32,335 bases of DNA from Flavobacteriaceae bacterium UBA5534 (GTDB taxonomy: Bacteria > Bacteroidota > Bacteroidia > Flavobacteriales > Flavobacteriaceae): positions 1 through 32,335 of the forward strand of contig DINS01000003.1 of the NCBI GenBank assembly GCA_002426015.1, written 5' to 3'. Both the position numbers and the translations under genes were made by a program. Below, piece after piece: positions 15,518 through 23,096 of the stretch (position 1 is the stretch's first letter; each line of letters starts with the position of its first letter). The notes under the pieces are model-generated. The model was given only the letters and a program-made list of their open reading frames with translations. It was not told the DNA's origin and did no database searches.

Positions 15518-16201
15518 ATGAAAAAAAGAGAAATTAAAATACTTTTGGTAGATGATGAGCCAGATATCTTGGAGATTGTAGGCTATAATTTATCATCAGA
15601 AGGTTATCAAGTTATAACTGCCGAAAATGGTGTTGAGGCAGTCAAAAAAGCAAAAAAAGAGCGCCCACAACTCATCATTCTTGATGTGATGATGCCAGAC
15701 ATGGATGGTATCGAAGCTTGTGAACAAATCAGAAAGATACCAGATTTGAGTGATGTTATCATTACGTTTCTAACCGCAAGAGGTGAAGATTATTCACAAA
15801 TGGCTGGTTTTGATGCTGGTGCTGACGACTATATTACAAAACCAATAAAGCCCAAAGTACTGGTAAGTAAGGTCAAAGCATTGCTTCGACGTCTTAAAGA
15901 TGAAGATAAAACAGATGACATTATGAAGATAGGAAGCCTTGTCATCAATAGGGAAGAGTACAAAATTATGCACCAAGGCAAAGAAATTATTCTCCCACGA
16001 AAAGAATTTGAATTATTATCTTTGTTGGCAACAAAACCTGGCAAAGTGTTTAAGCGAGAGGAAATTCTCGACAAAGTTTGGGGAAACGAAGTCGTCGTAG
16101 GTGGTAGGACCATCGATGTGCACATCAGAAAACTTCGCGAAAAAATCGGAGACGATTGCTTCAAAACCGTTAAAGGTGTTGGGTATAAGTTCGTAGATTA
16201 A
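15518..16201 (+). CDS. PhoB/OmpR-family response regulator
   Basis: The 227-residue protein has a receiver domain (about 5-125) with acidic pocket Asp12-Asp13, phosphoacceptor Asp56 (LIILDVMMPDMDG), the conserved TAR and the Lys switch in DYITKPIKPK, and a winged-helix DNA-binding domain (about 133-227, with FELLSLLATKPGKVFKRE and GGRTIDVHIRKLREKIG). It controls transcription after phosphorylation by the kinase that follows. The start is ATG 15518 (MKKREIKILLVDDE); a longer frame from 15467 adds 17 residues of no family character and crosses the likely promoter. The stop overlaps the kinase start by one base (TAATG), so the two are translationally coupled. The partner resembles PhoR, but no phosphate gene or Pho box is visible. 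Confidence 0.94.
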   Translation: MKKREIKILLVDDEPDILEIVGYNLSSEGYQVITAENGVEAVKKAKKERPQLIILDVMMPDMDGIEACEQIRKIPDLSDVIITFLTARGEDYSQMAGFDAGADDYITKPIKPKVLVSKVKALLRRLKDEDKTDDIMKIGSLVINREEYKIMHQGKEIILPRKEFELLSLLATKPGKVFKREEILDKVWGNEVVVGGRTIDVHIRKLREKIGDDCFKTVKGVGYKFVD

Positions 16202-17244
16202 TGCAAGGCAAATTAAAAAAAACGTACAAATTTGCGATAAAGACATCGCTGTACATTACCCTTTTTTTAACGCTCTTTATGAGTGTTTTTTTGTATTTAA
16301 GTAAAGCCGTTCAGTGGCAATACATCATGGCTTTTGCAATAATTTGTTATTTCACTTGCTTTTTTATTACACAATATAGAGTCGAACGTTTTATATATCG
16401 ACGTGTCAAAAAAATATATGATGATCTCACACTTTTAGAATCTACTTCGCTCATCAATCAGCCAATCACTACCGATATGGCAACGCTCACACAAGAAATT
16501 GACAAATTTGCCAGAGACAAAAAGCTCGAGATTGAAACCTTAAAAGTAAGAGAAGAATACCGAAAAGAGTTTTTGGGCAATGTGTCTCACGAATTAAAAA
16601 CACCATTATTTACAGTACAAGGTTACATATTGACACTACTTGATGGTGCCATGGATGACAAAAAGATTAGAGAAAAATACCTGCAAAGAGCCAATAAAGG
16701 AGTAGAACGACTTATCTATATTGTCAAAGATTTAGATATGATTACCAAACTCGAAGTAGGCGATTTAAGCCTCAAAATTGAAGAATTTGACATAGTCGAA
16801 TTGGTAGAAAGCGTATTTGATTTGCTCGAAATGAAAGCTGCAAAGAAAAAAATCACATTGACTTTCGATATGGATTACAAAACTCCTGTTCTTGTAAAGG
16901 CCGATAAAGAGCGCATACAACAAGTATTGACCAACCTCGTTGTCAATTCTATCAAATACGGAAGAGAAAAAGGAACCACTGAGGTCAGTATCGAAAACCT
17001 TATAAAAAATAAAGTGATCATTAGGGTTACTGATAATGGAGAAGGCATTGAAAAAAGGCATATCCCTCGACTTTTTGAACGATTTTATAGAGTTGATAAA
17101 AGCGGCTCGCGTAAAGAAGGTGGTTCAGGGCTTGGTTTATCTATTGTAAAACATATTATCGAGGCACACGACGAAAAAATTTATATTGAAAGCGAACTTG
17201 GAGTAGGTAGTGAGTTTTCATTTACCCTTGAAAAGGTCAAATAA
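16201..17244 (+). CDS. PhoR-like sensor histidine kinase with minimal sensor
   Basis: The 347-residue kinase has two membrane helices (about 11-33 and 41-58) joined by only about six residues, then a coiled linker (about 60-120) with no PAS domain, a HisKA domain with His130 in NVSHELKTPL, and an HATPase_c domain with N box (NLVVNSIKYG), G1 (VTDNGEGIEKRHIPRLFERFYR) and G2 (GGSGLGLSIVKHI) motifs. It is a complete kinase that would phosphorylate the PhoB-like regulator. With almost no periplasmic loop it probably senses a membrane state or a partner protein rather than a periplasmic ligand, which is inference. Its last 27 bases overlap the convergent glycosyltransferase gene; no terminator lies between them. 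Confidence 0.93.
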   Translation: MQGKLKKTYKFAIKTSLYITLFLTLFMSVFLYLSKAVQWQYIMAFAIICYFTCFFITQYRVERFIYRRVKKIYDDLTLLESTSLINQPITTDMATLTQEIDKFARDKKLEIETLKVREEYRKEFLGNVSHELKTPLFTVQGYILTLLDGAMDDKKIREKYLQRANKGVERLIYIVKDLDMITKLEVGDLSLKIEEFDIVELVESVFDLLEMKAAKKKITLTFDMDYKTPVLVKADKERIQQVLTNLVVNSIKYGREKGTTEVSIENLIKNKVIIRVTDNGEGIEKRHIPRLFERFYRVDKSGSRKEGGSGLGLSIVKHIIEAHDEKIYIESELGVGSEFSFTLEKVK

Positions 17245-18273
17245 CCGCTCAAAATCCACTTCATCATCAACAGTTTCAAATCCAGCAAAATTGTTCATGG
17301 TTTCTAATTTATCAATGCTAAACTCATCCTGCTTGCAACTTGGTACAAAACCTTGCTGTGATAAGCGTTTGGCAAGATATTCTTGTTCAAACTGACCAGG
17401 TGTCGGTATAAAAAATGCTTTCTTGCCCAATTTTGCCAAATCCATAATGGTCGTGTAACCCGAACGTGAGACTATAAGTTTACTTTCATTAAGTGCTTTT
17501 TGTAAAGTATCACTGGTCATATAATTGCAAATGGTCATAGAGCCAGATGCTGTCGTGGTTTGTTCCTCTTCAATTATACCTTTTACAAAAAGGACTTTGC
17601 CATTGTAATTTTTAAATTCACCAAGTAGCTTTTCTTCGAGTATGCTACGTTGAGGCTCTGGTCCTGACAGCAACACCATGATTTCATATCTATAATCACA
17701 GTTTTTCTTTTCAAAACGGCTTAAAGGACCAATGTATTTTATTGTAAATGGCATCCCATTGATATGCCCTAATTTTCCGCTCAAATTGGGTGCATTCTTA
17801 TTATCAGGCACCCAACACTCGTCAAAACGTTTAATGATTTTTTGATGCAATTTGGTGCTCAACCAAGTGGTATTGCCACTCAACACCTGCAACTGATGTG
17901 TTATAAATACAGAAGGGACACTCTCATTATAAACACCAAATCGGTTATCTGAAATAATACCAACAATATTGTGCGCTTCAATTATAGATTTAATGGCTTC
18001 ATTTTCGGCTTTTATAGCCTTCATCATTTTCGGAGAGTCCAATAACAGCTTCAATCTAAAAAACATTCTCTTTTTAGAATATTCAATATTGTAGGAAGGC
18101 AGTTCAATACATTCCAAATTTGGAAATTCTTTTTGTAGCAATTCCAAAGCAGCACCATCACTGGCAATAACAGGCTCAAAGTTTTGAGCAATCAAAGCAT
18201 TGATGATTGGAATGCAACGTGTCGCATGTCCCAAGCCCCAATTAAGAGGCGCAATTAAAATACTCTTTTTCAT
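17218..18273 (-). CDS. MurG-like GT-B family glycosyltransferase
   Basis: The 351-residue protein starts MKKSILIAPLNWGLGHATRC; the GLGHATR glycine loop is the nucleotide-sugar/acceptor motif of GT-B enzymes of the UGT/MurG type. The C-terminal half carries MVLLSGPEPQR and the donor-site stretch SRSGYTTIMDLAKLGKKAFFIPTPGQFEQEYLAKRL, similar to the MurG Gly/Ser/Glu/Gln region. It most likely transfers a sugar from a UDP-sugar to a lipid or surface polysaccharide; substrate unknown. The start is ATG 18273; the preceding nine-codon extension is untypical. The leader is long (about 110 bases from the -7 box) and holds a structured element at 18284-18376. Confidence 0.85.
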   Translation of the reverse strand: MKKSILIAPLNWGLGHATRCIPIINALIAQNFEPVIASDGAALELLQKEFPNLECIELPSYNIEYSKKRMFFRLKLLLDSPKMMKAIKAENEAIKSIIEAHNIVGIISDNRFGVYNESVPSVFITHQLQVLSGNTTWLSTKLHQKIIKRFDECWVPDNKNAPNLSGKLGHINGMPFTIKYIGPLSRFEKKNCDYRYEIMVLLSGPEPQRSILEEKLLGEFKNYNGKVLFVKGIIEEEQTTTASGSMTICNYMTSDTLQKALNESKLIVSRSGYTTIMDLAKLGKKAFFIPTPGQFEQEYLAKRLSQQGFVPSCKQDEFSIDKLETMNNFAGFETVDDEVDFERLFDLFKGK

Positions 18274-18283
18274 ACAGTCTTTT

Positions 18284-18376
18284 GGGCGCAACCACAAGGG
18301 TCGGGCTTTCGGCAGTCGCTTTATTTTTTCTCAAAAAAACAAGAGCTCCAACAATGCCTCAATCCCTCGCGCAAAT
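18284..18376 (-). ncRNA. Structured leader element, candidate cis-RNA or small RNA repeat
   Basis: Read on the minus strand the element runs from GCGCGAGGGATTGAGG (18372 down) to GCCCGACCCTTGTGGTTGCGCCC. The ends pair: GCGCGA with UUGCGC (18367-18372 with 18286-18291). A T-run and A-run in the middle (around 18325-18345) can form an inner hairpin. I recall elements of this form, with GCG(U/C)(U/G)A-GGGATTG at one end and AAAGCCCGACCC...GCGCC or ACGCCC at the other, recurring in intergenic regions of Bacteroidota. Only one copy is in this window. It begins about 17 bases after the -7 box, so it would form the very 5' end of the glycosyltransferase transcript. Confidence 0.5.
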
Positions 18377-18388
18377 TTCAACAAGAAT

Positions 18389-18396
18389 CAAAGATA
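18389..18396 (-). promoter_or_regulatory. -7 box TATCTTTG upstream of the glycosyltransferase
   Basis: An exact minus-strand TAnnTTTG box lies 115 bases before the ATG at 18273. It faces away from the trmB promoter, 28 bases apart. Confidence 0.5.
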
Positions 18397-18424
18397 CGTA
18401 TTAAACCACTATGATATATTTCCT

Positions 18425-18432
18425 TAATTTTG
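18425..18432 (+). promoter_or_regulatory. -7 box TAATTTTG of trmB
   Basis: An exact TAnnTTTG box followed by C lies 39 bases before the GTG start of trmB at 18472. Confidence 0.6.
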
Positions 18433-18471
18433 CCGAAATAAATAATAGAAATAAAAAATAGTTAATAACCT

Positions 18472-19146
18472 GTGGGAAGTAAAAATAAACTCAAGCGATT
18501 TAAAGAAAACGAAACCTTTGGTAACGTTGTTCAGCCAACACGTGATCAATTGGTCAATAGCGATTTTGACCTCAAAGGCAACTGGAATCAGAAGATATTC
18601 AAAAACAACCATCCATTGGTGTTGGAATTAGGTTGTGGTAAAGGCGAATACACTATAGGGTTGGCCAAAAAATATCCGAATAAAAACTTTATAGGAATCG
18701 ATATCAAGGGGGCGCGCTTTTGGAGAGGTGCAAAAACAGCAGTCGAAGATGGGATTGACAATGCCGCTTTTTTACGAACACAAATCGAACTCATTGACTT
18801 TGCTTTTGCAAAACACGAAGTGGACGAAATCTGGATTACGTTTCCAGATCCCCAAATAAAATATAAGCGAACCAAGCATCGTATGACCAATACCCAATTT
18901 TTGCAGCGCTATAAAAAAATCTTAAAACCAGAAGGGGTCATTCACCTCAAAACCGATAGTGAGTTTATGCATGGCTACACATTAGGATTATTGCATGGTG
19001 AGGGTCACGAAGTGTTGTATGCCAACCACAACGTGTATAAGCAAGATGGAAGCCCAGAAGAAGTAACGAGCATCCAAACCTTTTATGAGAGCCAATATTT
19101 AGAAAAAAACAAAGCAATTACCTATATTAGATTTAAAATTAAATAA
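18472..19146 (+). CDS. trmB: tRNA (guanine-46-N7)-methyltransferase
   Basis: TrmB methylates N7 of G46 in the tRNA variable loop with S-adenosylmethionine. The 224-residue protein has the SAM-binding motif LVLELGCGKGEYT (about 49-61), FIGIDIKGARFWRGAKTA (motif II region), and the catalytic region TFPDPQIKYKRTKHRM (canonical DPWPKKRHxKRR, here FPDP). It ends with the TSIQTFYESQYL and ITYIRFKI C-terminus. The start is GTG 18472 (MGSKNKLKRF), as no ATG gives a full N-terminus. It is the first of three genes on this strand; the LysE-type gene begins two bases after its stop. Confidence 0.94.
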   Translation: MGSKNKLKRFKENETFGNVVQPTRDQLVNSDFDLKGNWNQKIFKNNHPLVLELGCGKGEYTIGLAKKYPNKNFIGIDIKGARFWRGAKTAVEDGIDNAAFLRTQIELIDFAFAKHEVDEIWITFPDPQIKYKRTKHRMTNTQFLQRYKKILKPEGVIHLKTDSEFMHGYTLGLLHGEGHEVLYANHNVYKQDGSPEEVTSIQTFYESQYLEKNKAITYIRFKIK

Positions 19147-19148
19147 TC

Positions 19149-19790
19149 TTGAACATCACAATCCTATTTTTTCTTGGTTTGATTATCGCACTCGTTGGTG
19201 TCATTCCGCCAGGATTGTTGAACATGACTGCGGCAAAAATCAGTTTAAAAGAAGGCCATGTTCGAGGTATTATGTTTTCTATAGGTGTGTGCGTTATTGT
19301 GTTTTTGCAAACCTACATTGCGGCAATGTTTGCACGTTATTTGAGCAATCACAAAGATGTGGTCGAAATTTTACAACGTGTCGCTTTTGTTATATTTGTT
19401 TTGATTACTGTCTATTTCTTGCTCATTGCCAAGTCTGAACCAAAACCAGATATCGAACCACATTCAAAAAGCAAGCATAGTCGTTTTTTCCAAGGGATGT
19501 TTTTGTCGGCAATTAATGTGTTTCCCATTCCATACCAAGCATATATGACCATTACCATTGCTTCCTTTGGATGGATGGAATTTGAATTAACATCAATTGT
19601 TTCATATGTTACAGGAGCAGCAACAGGAACTTTTGTGATGTTGTATGTTTATATTTTCTTTTTTGATAAAATAAAAAGCAAAACATTTACGACACAAAAA
19701 AACATGAATTATATCATTGGAACCATCACTGGTATCATTGCAGGAATCACACTTATAAATATTTTAATGGATGCAACCAGAAACACTTAA
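19149..19790 (+). CDS. LysE/RhtB-family exporter
   Basis: The 213-residue protein has six predicted membrane helices (about 2-24, 36-60, 70-88, 118-138, 148-170 and 186-206), and the family's N-terminal signature VIPPGLLNMTAAKISLKEG in the first loop. LysE/RhtB proteins export amino acids or similar small metabolites by proton exchange. The substrate here is unknown. The start is TTG at 19149: the first ATG lies at residue 26, after the helix and the PPG motif, so it cannot be the start. Two bases separate it from trmB, and its last 20 bases overlap the start of the ATL gene, so the three genes look like an operon. Confidence 0.82.
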   Translation: MNITILFFLGLIIALVGVIPPGLLNMTAAKISLKEGHVRGIMFSIGVCVIVFLQTYIAAMFARYLSNHKDVVEILQRVAFVIFVLITVYFLLIAKSEPKPDIEPHSKSKHSRFFQGMFLSAINVFPIPYQAYMTITIASFGWMEFELTSIVSYVTGAATGTFVMLYVYIFFFDKIKSKTFTTQKNMNYIIGTITGIIAGITLINILMDATRNT

Positions 19791-20100
19791 TTTTTTTGAC
19801 AAGGTTTATGAGGTTGCCAAATCGATACCTTATGGCCGAGTAACAAGTTATGGGGCAATCGCCAACTATCTTGGTGCAGCTCGTAGTGCACGTATGGTTG
19901 GTTATGCCATGAATGGTTCTGTTGGTAAGGATGTCCCAGCACATCGTGTTGTCAACCGAAATGGCCTATTGACTGGAAAACATCATTTTGATGGCACTAA
20001 CCTAATGCAACAACTATTGGAAAGTGAAGGGGTAAAAGTCAAAGACAACCAGGTTTTGGATTTTGATAACGTTTTTTGGGATCCGATGAAAGAATTGTAA
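19771..20100 (+). CDS. Alkyltransferase-like protein (MGMT family, catalytic Cys replaced)
   Basis: The 109-residue protein is the DNA-binding domain of the O6-alkylguanine-DNA alkyltransferase family: SIPYGRVTSYGAIANYLG helix-turn-helix region (about 18-35), the Arg-finger helix SARMVGYAM (39-47), and the active-site loop. The active site should read PCHR, but here it is Val55-Pro-Ala57-His-Arg, so the alkyl-accepting cysteine is absent. Such ATL proteins (for example E. coli Atl with Trp) bind O6-alkylguanine and hand it to nucleotide excision repair rather than removing the alkyl group. The start is ATG 19771, inside the end of the LysE-type gene. No full-length MGMT is in the window. Confidence 0.88.
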   Translation: MQPETLNFFDKVYEVAKSIPYGRVTSYGAIANYLGAARSARMVGYAMNGSVGKDVPAHRVVNRNGLLTGKHHFDGTNLMQQLLESEGVKVKDNQVLDFDNVFWDPMKEL

Positions 20101-20177
20101 TGGCATCTTACTTTCAATAAGTACTGTAAATAATCACAAAAAATGAAGTGATAGAATACATCAATAATATGATAAGA

Positions 20178-20212
20178 AAACTTCAAGCTTCCAACTTCTG
20201 TCTTCCATCTTT
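20178..20212. repeat. Five heptamers of form nnnCTTC upstream of mrp
   Basis: Five consecutive 7-base units share CTTC in their last four positions (the last unit reads CTTT), with three variable bases before it. It lies just upstream of the mrp promoter box, in the 154-base gap after the ATL gene. I recall similar CTTCC-type runs in Flavobacteriaceae spacers. The function is unknown. Confidence 0.6.
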
Positions 20213-20218
20213 ATTAAT

Positions 20219-20226
20219 TATATTTG
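20219..20226 (+). promoter_or_regulatory. -7 box TATATTTG of mrp
   Basis: An exact TAnnTTTG box followed by C lies 28 bases before the ATG at 20255. Confidence 0.62.
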
Positions 20227-20254
20227 CACTTTAGAATTAATCTAAATTGCGATT

Positions 20255-21391
20255 ATGAAGTTAAATAAACAAGATATATACAAAGCGCTCGAAACCATTT
20301 CAGCTCCAGGCGAAGGACAAAATATGGTCGAAAGTGGTGCTGTAACTAATGTAATTACATTTGGTGATGAGGTAATTGTCGATATTACAATTAAAAACCC
20401 AAGCCTTCAAGCAAAAAAGAAAACTGAAGTTGAGATAATGAAAACCATTCATGATTTGGTGTATGAAAAAGCCAAAATTACTGTGAATGTTAAAGTAGAT
20501 GCTCCAGCTAAACCTGCTGTAAATGTTATAAAAGGGAAAGCAATTCCTGGTATTCAAAACATTGTAGCAGTAGCTTCAGGTAAAGGAGGTGTTGGTAAAT
20601 CTACTGTTACAGCAAATTTGGCTGTGACATTGGCAAAAATGGGATTTAAAGTAGGTGTGTTAGATGCCGACATATACGGACCATCAATTCCAATAATGTT
20701 TGATGTTGAAAATGAAAGACCTTTAGCAATAAATGTCGATGGGAAATCTAAAATGAAGCCTGTCGAAAATTATGGCGTAAAAGTACTATCTATTGGGTTT
20801 TTTACTCAACCAAATCAGGCAGTAGTTTGGAGAGGACCAATGGCTGCAAAAGCGTTAAACCAAATGATTTTTGATGCACATTGGGGAGAACTCGATTTCA
20901 TGCTTATCGATTTGCCACCAGGAACAGGAGACATTCATTTAAGTATCATGCAATCGCTACCAATTACAGGAGCAGTAGTAGTAAGTACACCTCAAAATAT
21001 AGCTTTGGCAGATGCAAAAAAAGGAGTTGCTATGTTTCAGCAAGAAAGCATTAATGTGCCAGTATTAGGTATCATTGAAAACATGGCATATTTTACACCA
21101 GAAGAGTTGCCAAACAATAAATATTATATTTTTGGAAAAGAAGGCGCTAAAAACCTAGCTGAAGATTTAAAAGTACCATTTATAGGAGAAATTCCATTAG
21201 TACAAAGTATAAGAGAAGCAGGTGATGTTGGTCGTCCAGCAGCATTACAAACAGCAACAGTTTTAGAGCAAGCTTTTGAAAAACTCACACAAAACATAGT
21301 GCAAGAAGTAGTAAGACGAAACGATGATTTACCACCAACCGAAGCAATAAAAATTACAACAATGGCTGGATGTTCAGCAGTTAAAAAATAG
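20255..21391 (+). CDS. apbC: Mrp/NBP35-family Fe-S cluster carrier ATPase (ApbC-like)
   Basis: The 378-residue protein has an N-terminal MIP18/DUF59 domain (about 1-85) and a Mrp-type P-loop ATPase from about residue 95: Walker A GKGGVGKST at 109-117, with the deviant-Walker Lys110, then DADIYGPSIPIMF and a DLPPGTGDIHLS switch. It carries and inserts Fe-S clusters using ATP. No CxxC is obvious in the C-terminal tail (end AGCSAVKK has one Cys), so cluster holding may need partners or the dimer. It is followed after three bases by the NifU-like scaffold gene, which fits joint action. The promoter box lies 28 bases upstream. The start MKLNKQDIYKALETI is typical. Confidence 0.93.
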   Translation: MKLNKQDIYKALETISAPGEGQNMVESGAVTNVITFGDEVIVDITIKNPSLQAKKKTEVEIMKTIHDLVYEKAKITVNVKVDAPAKPAVNVIKGKAIPGIQNIVAVASGKGGVGKSTVTANLAVTLAKMGFKVGVLDADIYGPSIPIMFDVENERPLAINVDGKSKMKPVENYGVKVLSIGFFTQPNQAVVWRGPMAAKALNQMIFDAHWGELDFMLIDLPPGTGDIHLSIMQSLPITGAVVVSTPQNIALADAKKGVAMFQQESINVPVLGIIENMAYFTPEELPNNKYYIFGKEGAKNLAEDLKVPFIGEIPLVQSIREAGDVGRPAALQTATVLEQAFEKLTQNIVQEVVRRNDDLPPTEAIKITTMAGCSAVKK

Positions 21392-21394
21392 TCT

Positions 21395-21637
21395 ATGACC
21401 ACAGAAGAACTTAGATTAAATATAGAGAAAGCATTAGATGAAATTCGACCATTTTTGCAAAGCGATGGTGGTGATATCTCGTTATTATCAATTGAAGATG
21501 ATAAATTGGTAAAAGTACAGTTGCAAGGTGCTTGTGTTGGATGTAGTGTTAACCAAATGACATTAAAATCTGGTGTAGAGATGACTATTAAAAAATATGC
21601 GCCTCAAATAGAAAAAGTTATAAATATTGAAGCTTAA
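21395..21637 (+). CDS. NifU-like Fe-S scaffold protein (NFU domain)
   Basis: This 80-residue stand-alone NFU domain has IRPFLQSDGGDISLLSI and the cluster-ligand pair Cys47-x2-Cys50 (GACVGCSV), with the EKVINIEA ending. It can assemble and transfer [4Fe-4S] or [2Fe-2S] clusters as a dimer. The gene begins three bases after the mrp stop and is therefore co-transcribed; the ferredoxin reductase that follows has its own promoter box in the gap of 65 bases. The length is normal for single-domain members. Nothing is missing. Confidence 0.92.
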   Translation: MTTEELRLNIEKALDEIRPFLQSDGGDISLLSIEDDKLVKVQLQGACVGCSVNQMTLKSGVEMTIKKYAPQIEKVINIEA

Positions 21638-21674
21638 AATGATTAATATCATAAAAATTAAGAATTTACAATAA

Positions 21675-21682
21675 TAACTTTG
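21675..21682 (+). promoter_or_regulatory. -7 box TAACTTTG of the ferredoxin reductase gene
   Basis: An exact TAnnTTTG box lies 20 bases before the ATG at 21703, in the gap after the NifU-like gene. Confidence 0.6.
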
Positions 21683-21702
21683 TTCTCGAAATTTAAAAAT
21701 TC

Positions 21703-22764
21703 ATGATTAAAACCGATATACTTATCATTGGAGCTGGTCCAACAGGCTTATTTGCTGTTTTTGAAGCTGGCTTACTAAAGTTAAAATGTCATTTAATAGA
21801 TGCTTTGCCTCAAGCAGGAGGTCAGTGTTCAGAAATTTATCCTAAAAAACCTATTTACGATATTCCAGGGTTTCCAGAAATTCTTGCTGGAGATTTAACA
21901 AATAATTTATTAGAGCAGTGCAAGCAGTTTGAACCTGGATTTACCCTTGGTGAACGTGCAGAAACTATCGAAAAGCAAGAAGATGGTAGTTTTATAGTAA
22001 CTACAAATAAAGGCACAAAGCACCAAGCTCCTGTTGTAGCAATTGCTGGTGGATTAGGTAGTTTTGAGCCTAGAAAACCACTTATAGATAATATTACATT
22101 TTTTGAAGATAAAGGTGTTGAGTATTTTATTAAAGACCCAGAAGTATATAGAAACAAACGTGTGGTAATTTCAGGAGGTGGTGATTCTGCACTCGATTGG
22201 AGTATCTTTTTATCAAACGTAGCATCTGAAGTAACCTTAATCCATAGACGAAATGAATTTCGTGGTGCTTTAGATTCTGTTGAGAAAGTACAAGAATTAA
22301 AAAACAAAGGCATAATTAAACTTATTACACCTGCAGAGGTTGTTAATGTTGTCGGTCACGATAAAGTGGAAGCAGTAGTTGTTTCACAAGCGGAACATAT
22401 TCATAAAGAACTTGAAATAGAGTGTGATCATTTCATTCCATTATTTGGTTTGTCTCCAAAACTAGGTCCAATAGCTAATTGGGGATTAGAGATTGAAAAA
22501 AATGCTATAAAAGTTAACAATGCGTTAGATTACCAAACTAATATACCAGGCATTTTTGCCATTGGCGATGTGAATACTTATCCAGGAAAATTAAAATTAA
22601 TTTTATGTGGATTTCATGAGGCAACACTCATGTGTCAAGCAGCTTATCAAATTATTAATCCTGGTAAGAAATATGTATTAAAGTATACAACGGTTAGTGG
22701 TGTTGATGGGTTTGACGGTACTCGAAAAGAGGCACCAAAGCAAGTTGTAAAATCTATTGATTAG
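21703..22764 (+). CDS. Thioredoxin-reductase-like ferredoxin--NADP+ reductase
   Basis: The 353-residue flavoprotein has the N-terminal FAD Rossmann loop ILIIGAGPTGLF (about 5-16), an LPQAGGQCSEIYPKKP stretch, a second nucleotide-binding loop RVVISGGGDSALDWS (about 149-163), HRRNEFRGA for NADPH phosphate, and the C-terminal FAD motif GIFAIGDVNTYPGKLKLI. This is the TrxR-like FNR group (as in Bacillus YumC/Chlorobium FNR), which lacks the CxxC of true thioredoxin reductases, and I see none here. It moves electrons between NADPH and ferredoxin. Its stop TAG overlaps by one base the GTG start of the ferredoxin gene, so the redox pair is made together. Confidence 0.93.
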   Translation: MIKTDILIIGAGPTGLFAVFEAGLLKLKCHLIDALPQAGGQCSEIYPKKPIYDIPGFPEILAGDLTNNLLEQCKQFEPGFTLGERAETIEKQEDGSFIVTTNKGTKHQAPVVAIAGGLGSFEPRKPLIDNITFFEDKGVEYFIKDPEVYRNKRVVISGGGDSALDWSIFLSNVASEVTLIHRRNEFRGALDSVEKVQELKNKGIIKLITPAEVVNVVGHDKVEAVVVSQAEHIHKELEIECDHFIPLFGLSPKLGPIANWGLEIEKNAIKVNNALDYQTNIPGIFAIGDVNTYPGKLKLILCGFHEATLMCQAAYQIINPGKKYVLKYTTVSGVDGFDGTRKEAPKQVVKSID

Positions 22765-23096
22765 TGGAGCAAGATATTACCATAAAAATAATTGATAGAG
22801 AAGGTGTAACACACGAAGTGTTGGCTCCTACAGATATGGCAATGAACCTTATGGAAGTTGTTCGCTCTTATGAACTAGCACCAGAAGGTACAATAGGGAT
22901 TTGTGGAGGAATGGCGATGTGCGCTTCCTGTCAATGTTATGTATTGAGTGATACCAAATTACCAGAAATGCAAGATGATGAAGAAGCGATGCTTTCTGAA
23001 GCGTTTTATGTCAAAGAAAATTCGCGTTTAGGTTGCCAAATACCTATTACTCCAGACTTGGAAGGTTTGGAAGTGGAGTTAGCTCCTGAAAGCTAA
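22764..23096 (+). CDS. Adrenodoxin-type [2Fe-2S] ferredoxin
   Basis: The 110-residue protein is a vertebrate-type/ISC ferredoxin with cluster ligands Cys47-x5-Cys53-x2-Cys56 (ICGGMAMCASC) and Cys91 (RLGCQIPI), plus one extra Cys58 next to the cluster. It is the electron carrier for the preceding reductase, and this type serves Fe-S assembly or monooxygenases. The start is GTG 22764, overlapping the reductase stop by one base. Its acidic region QDDEEAMLSEA is the usual partner-binding helix. The 3' end overlaps the convergent metallophosphoesterase gene by four bases. No cytochrome P450 or hydroxylase is adjacent. Confidence 0.93.
   Translation: MEQDITIKIIDREGVTHEVLAPTDMAMNLMEVVRSYELAPEGTIGICGGMAMCASCQCYVLSDTKLPEMQDDEEAMLSEAFYVKENSRLGCQIPITPDLEGLEVELAPES

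Noticed and set aside
15794..16246. Minus-strand open frames opposite the response regulator and kinase
   Set aside because: They are antisense shadows with no homology pattern, no promoter box in front and biased composition caused by the sense gene.
16201..17244. Naming the two-component pair phoB/phoR
   Set aside because: Domain layout is compatible, but the kinase lacks a PAS domain and there is no pst or phoU gene or Pho box nearby to justify the symbols.
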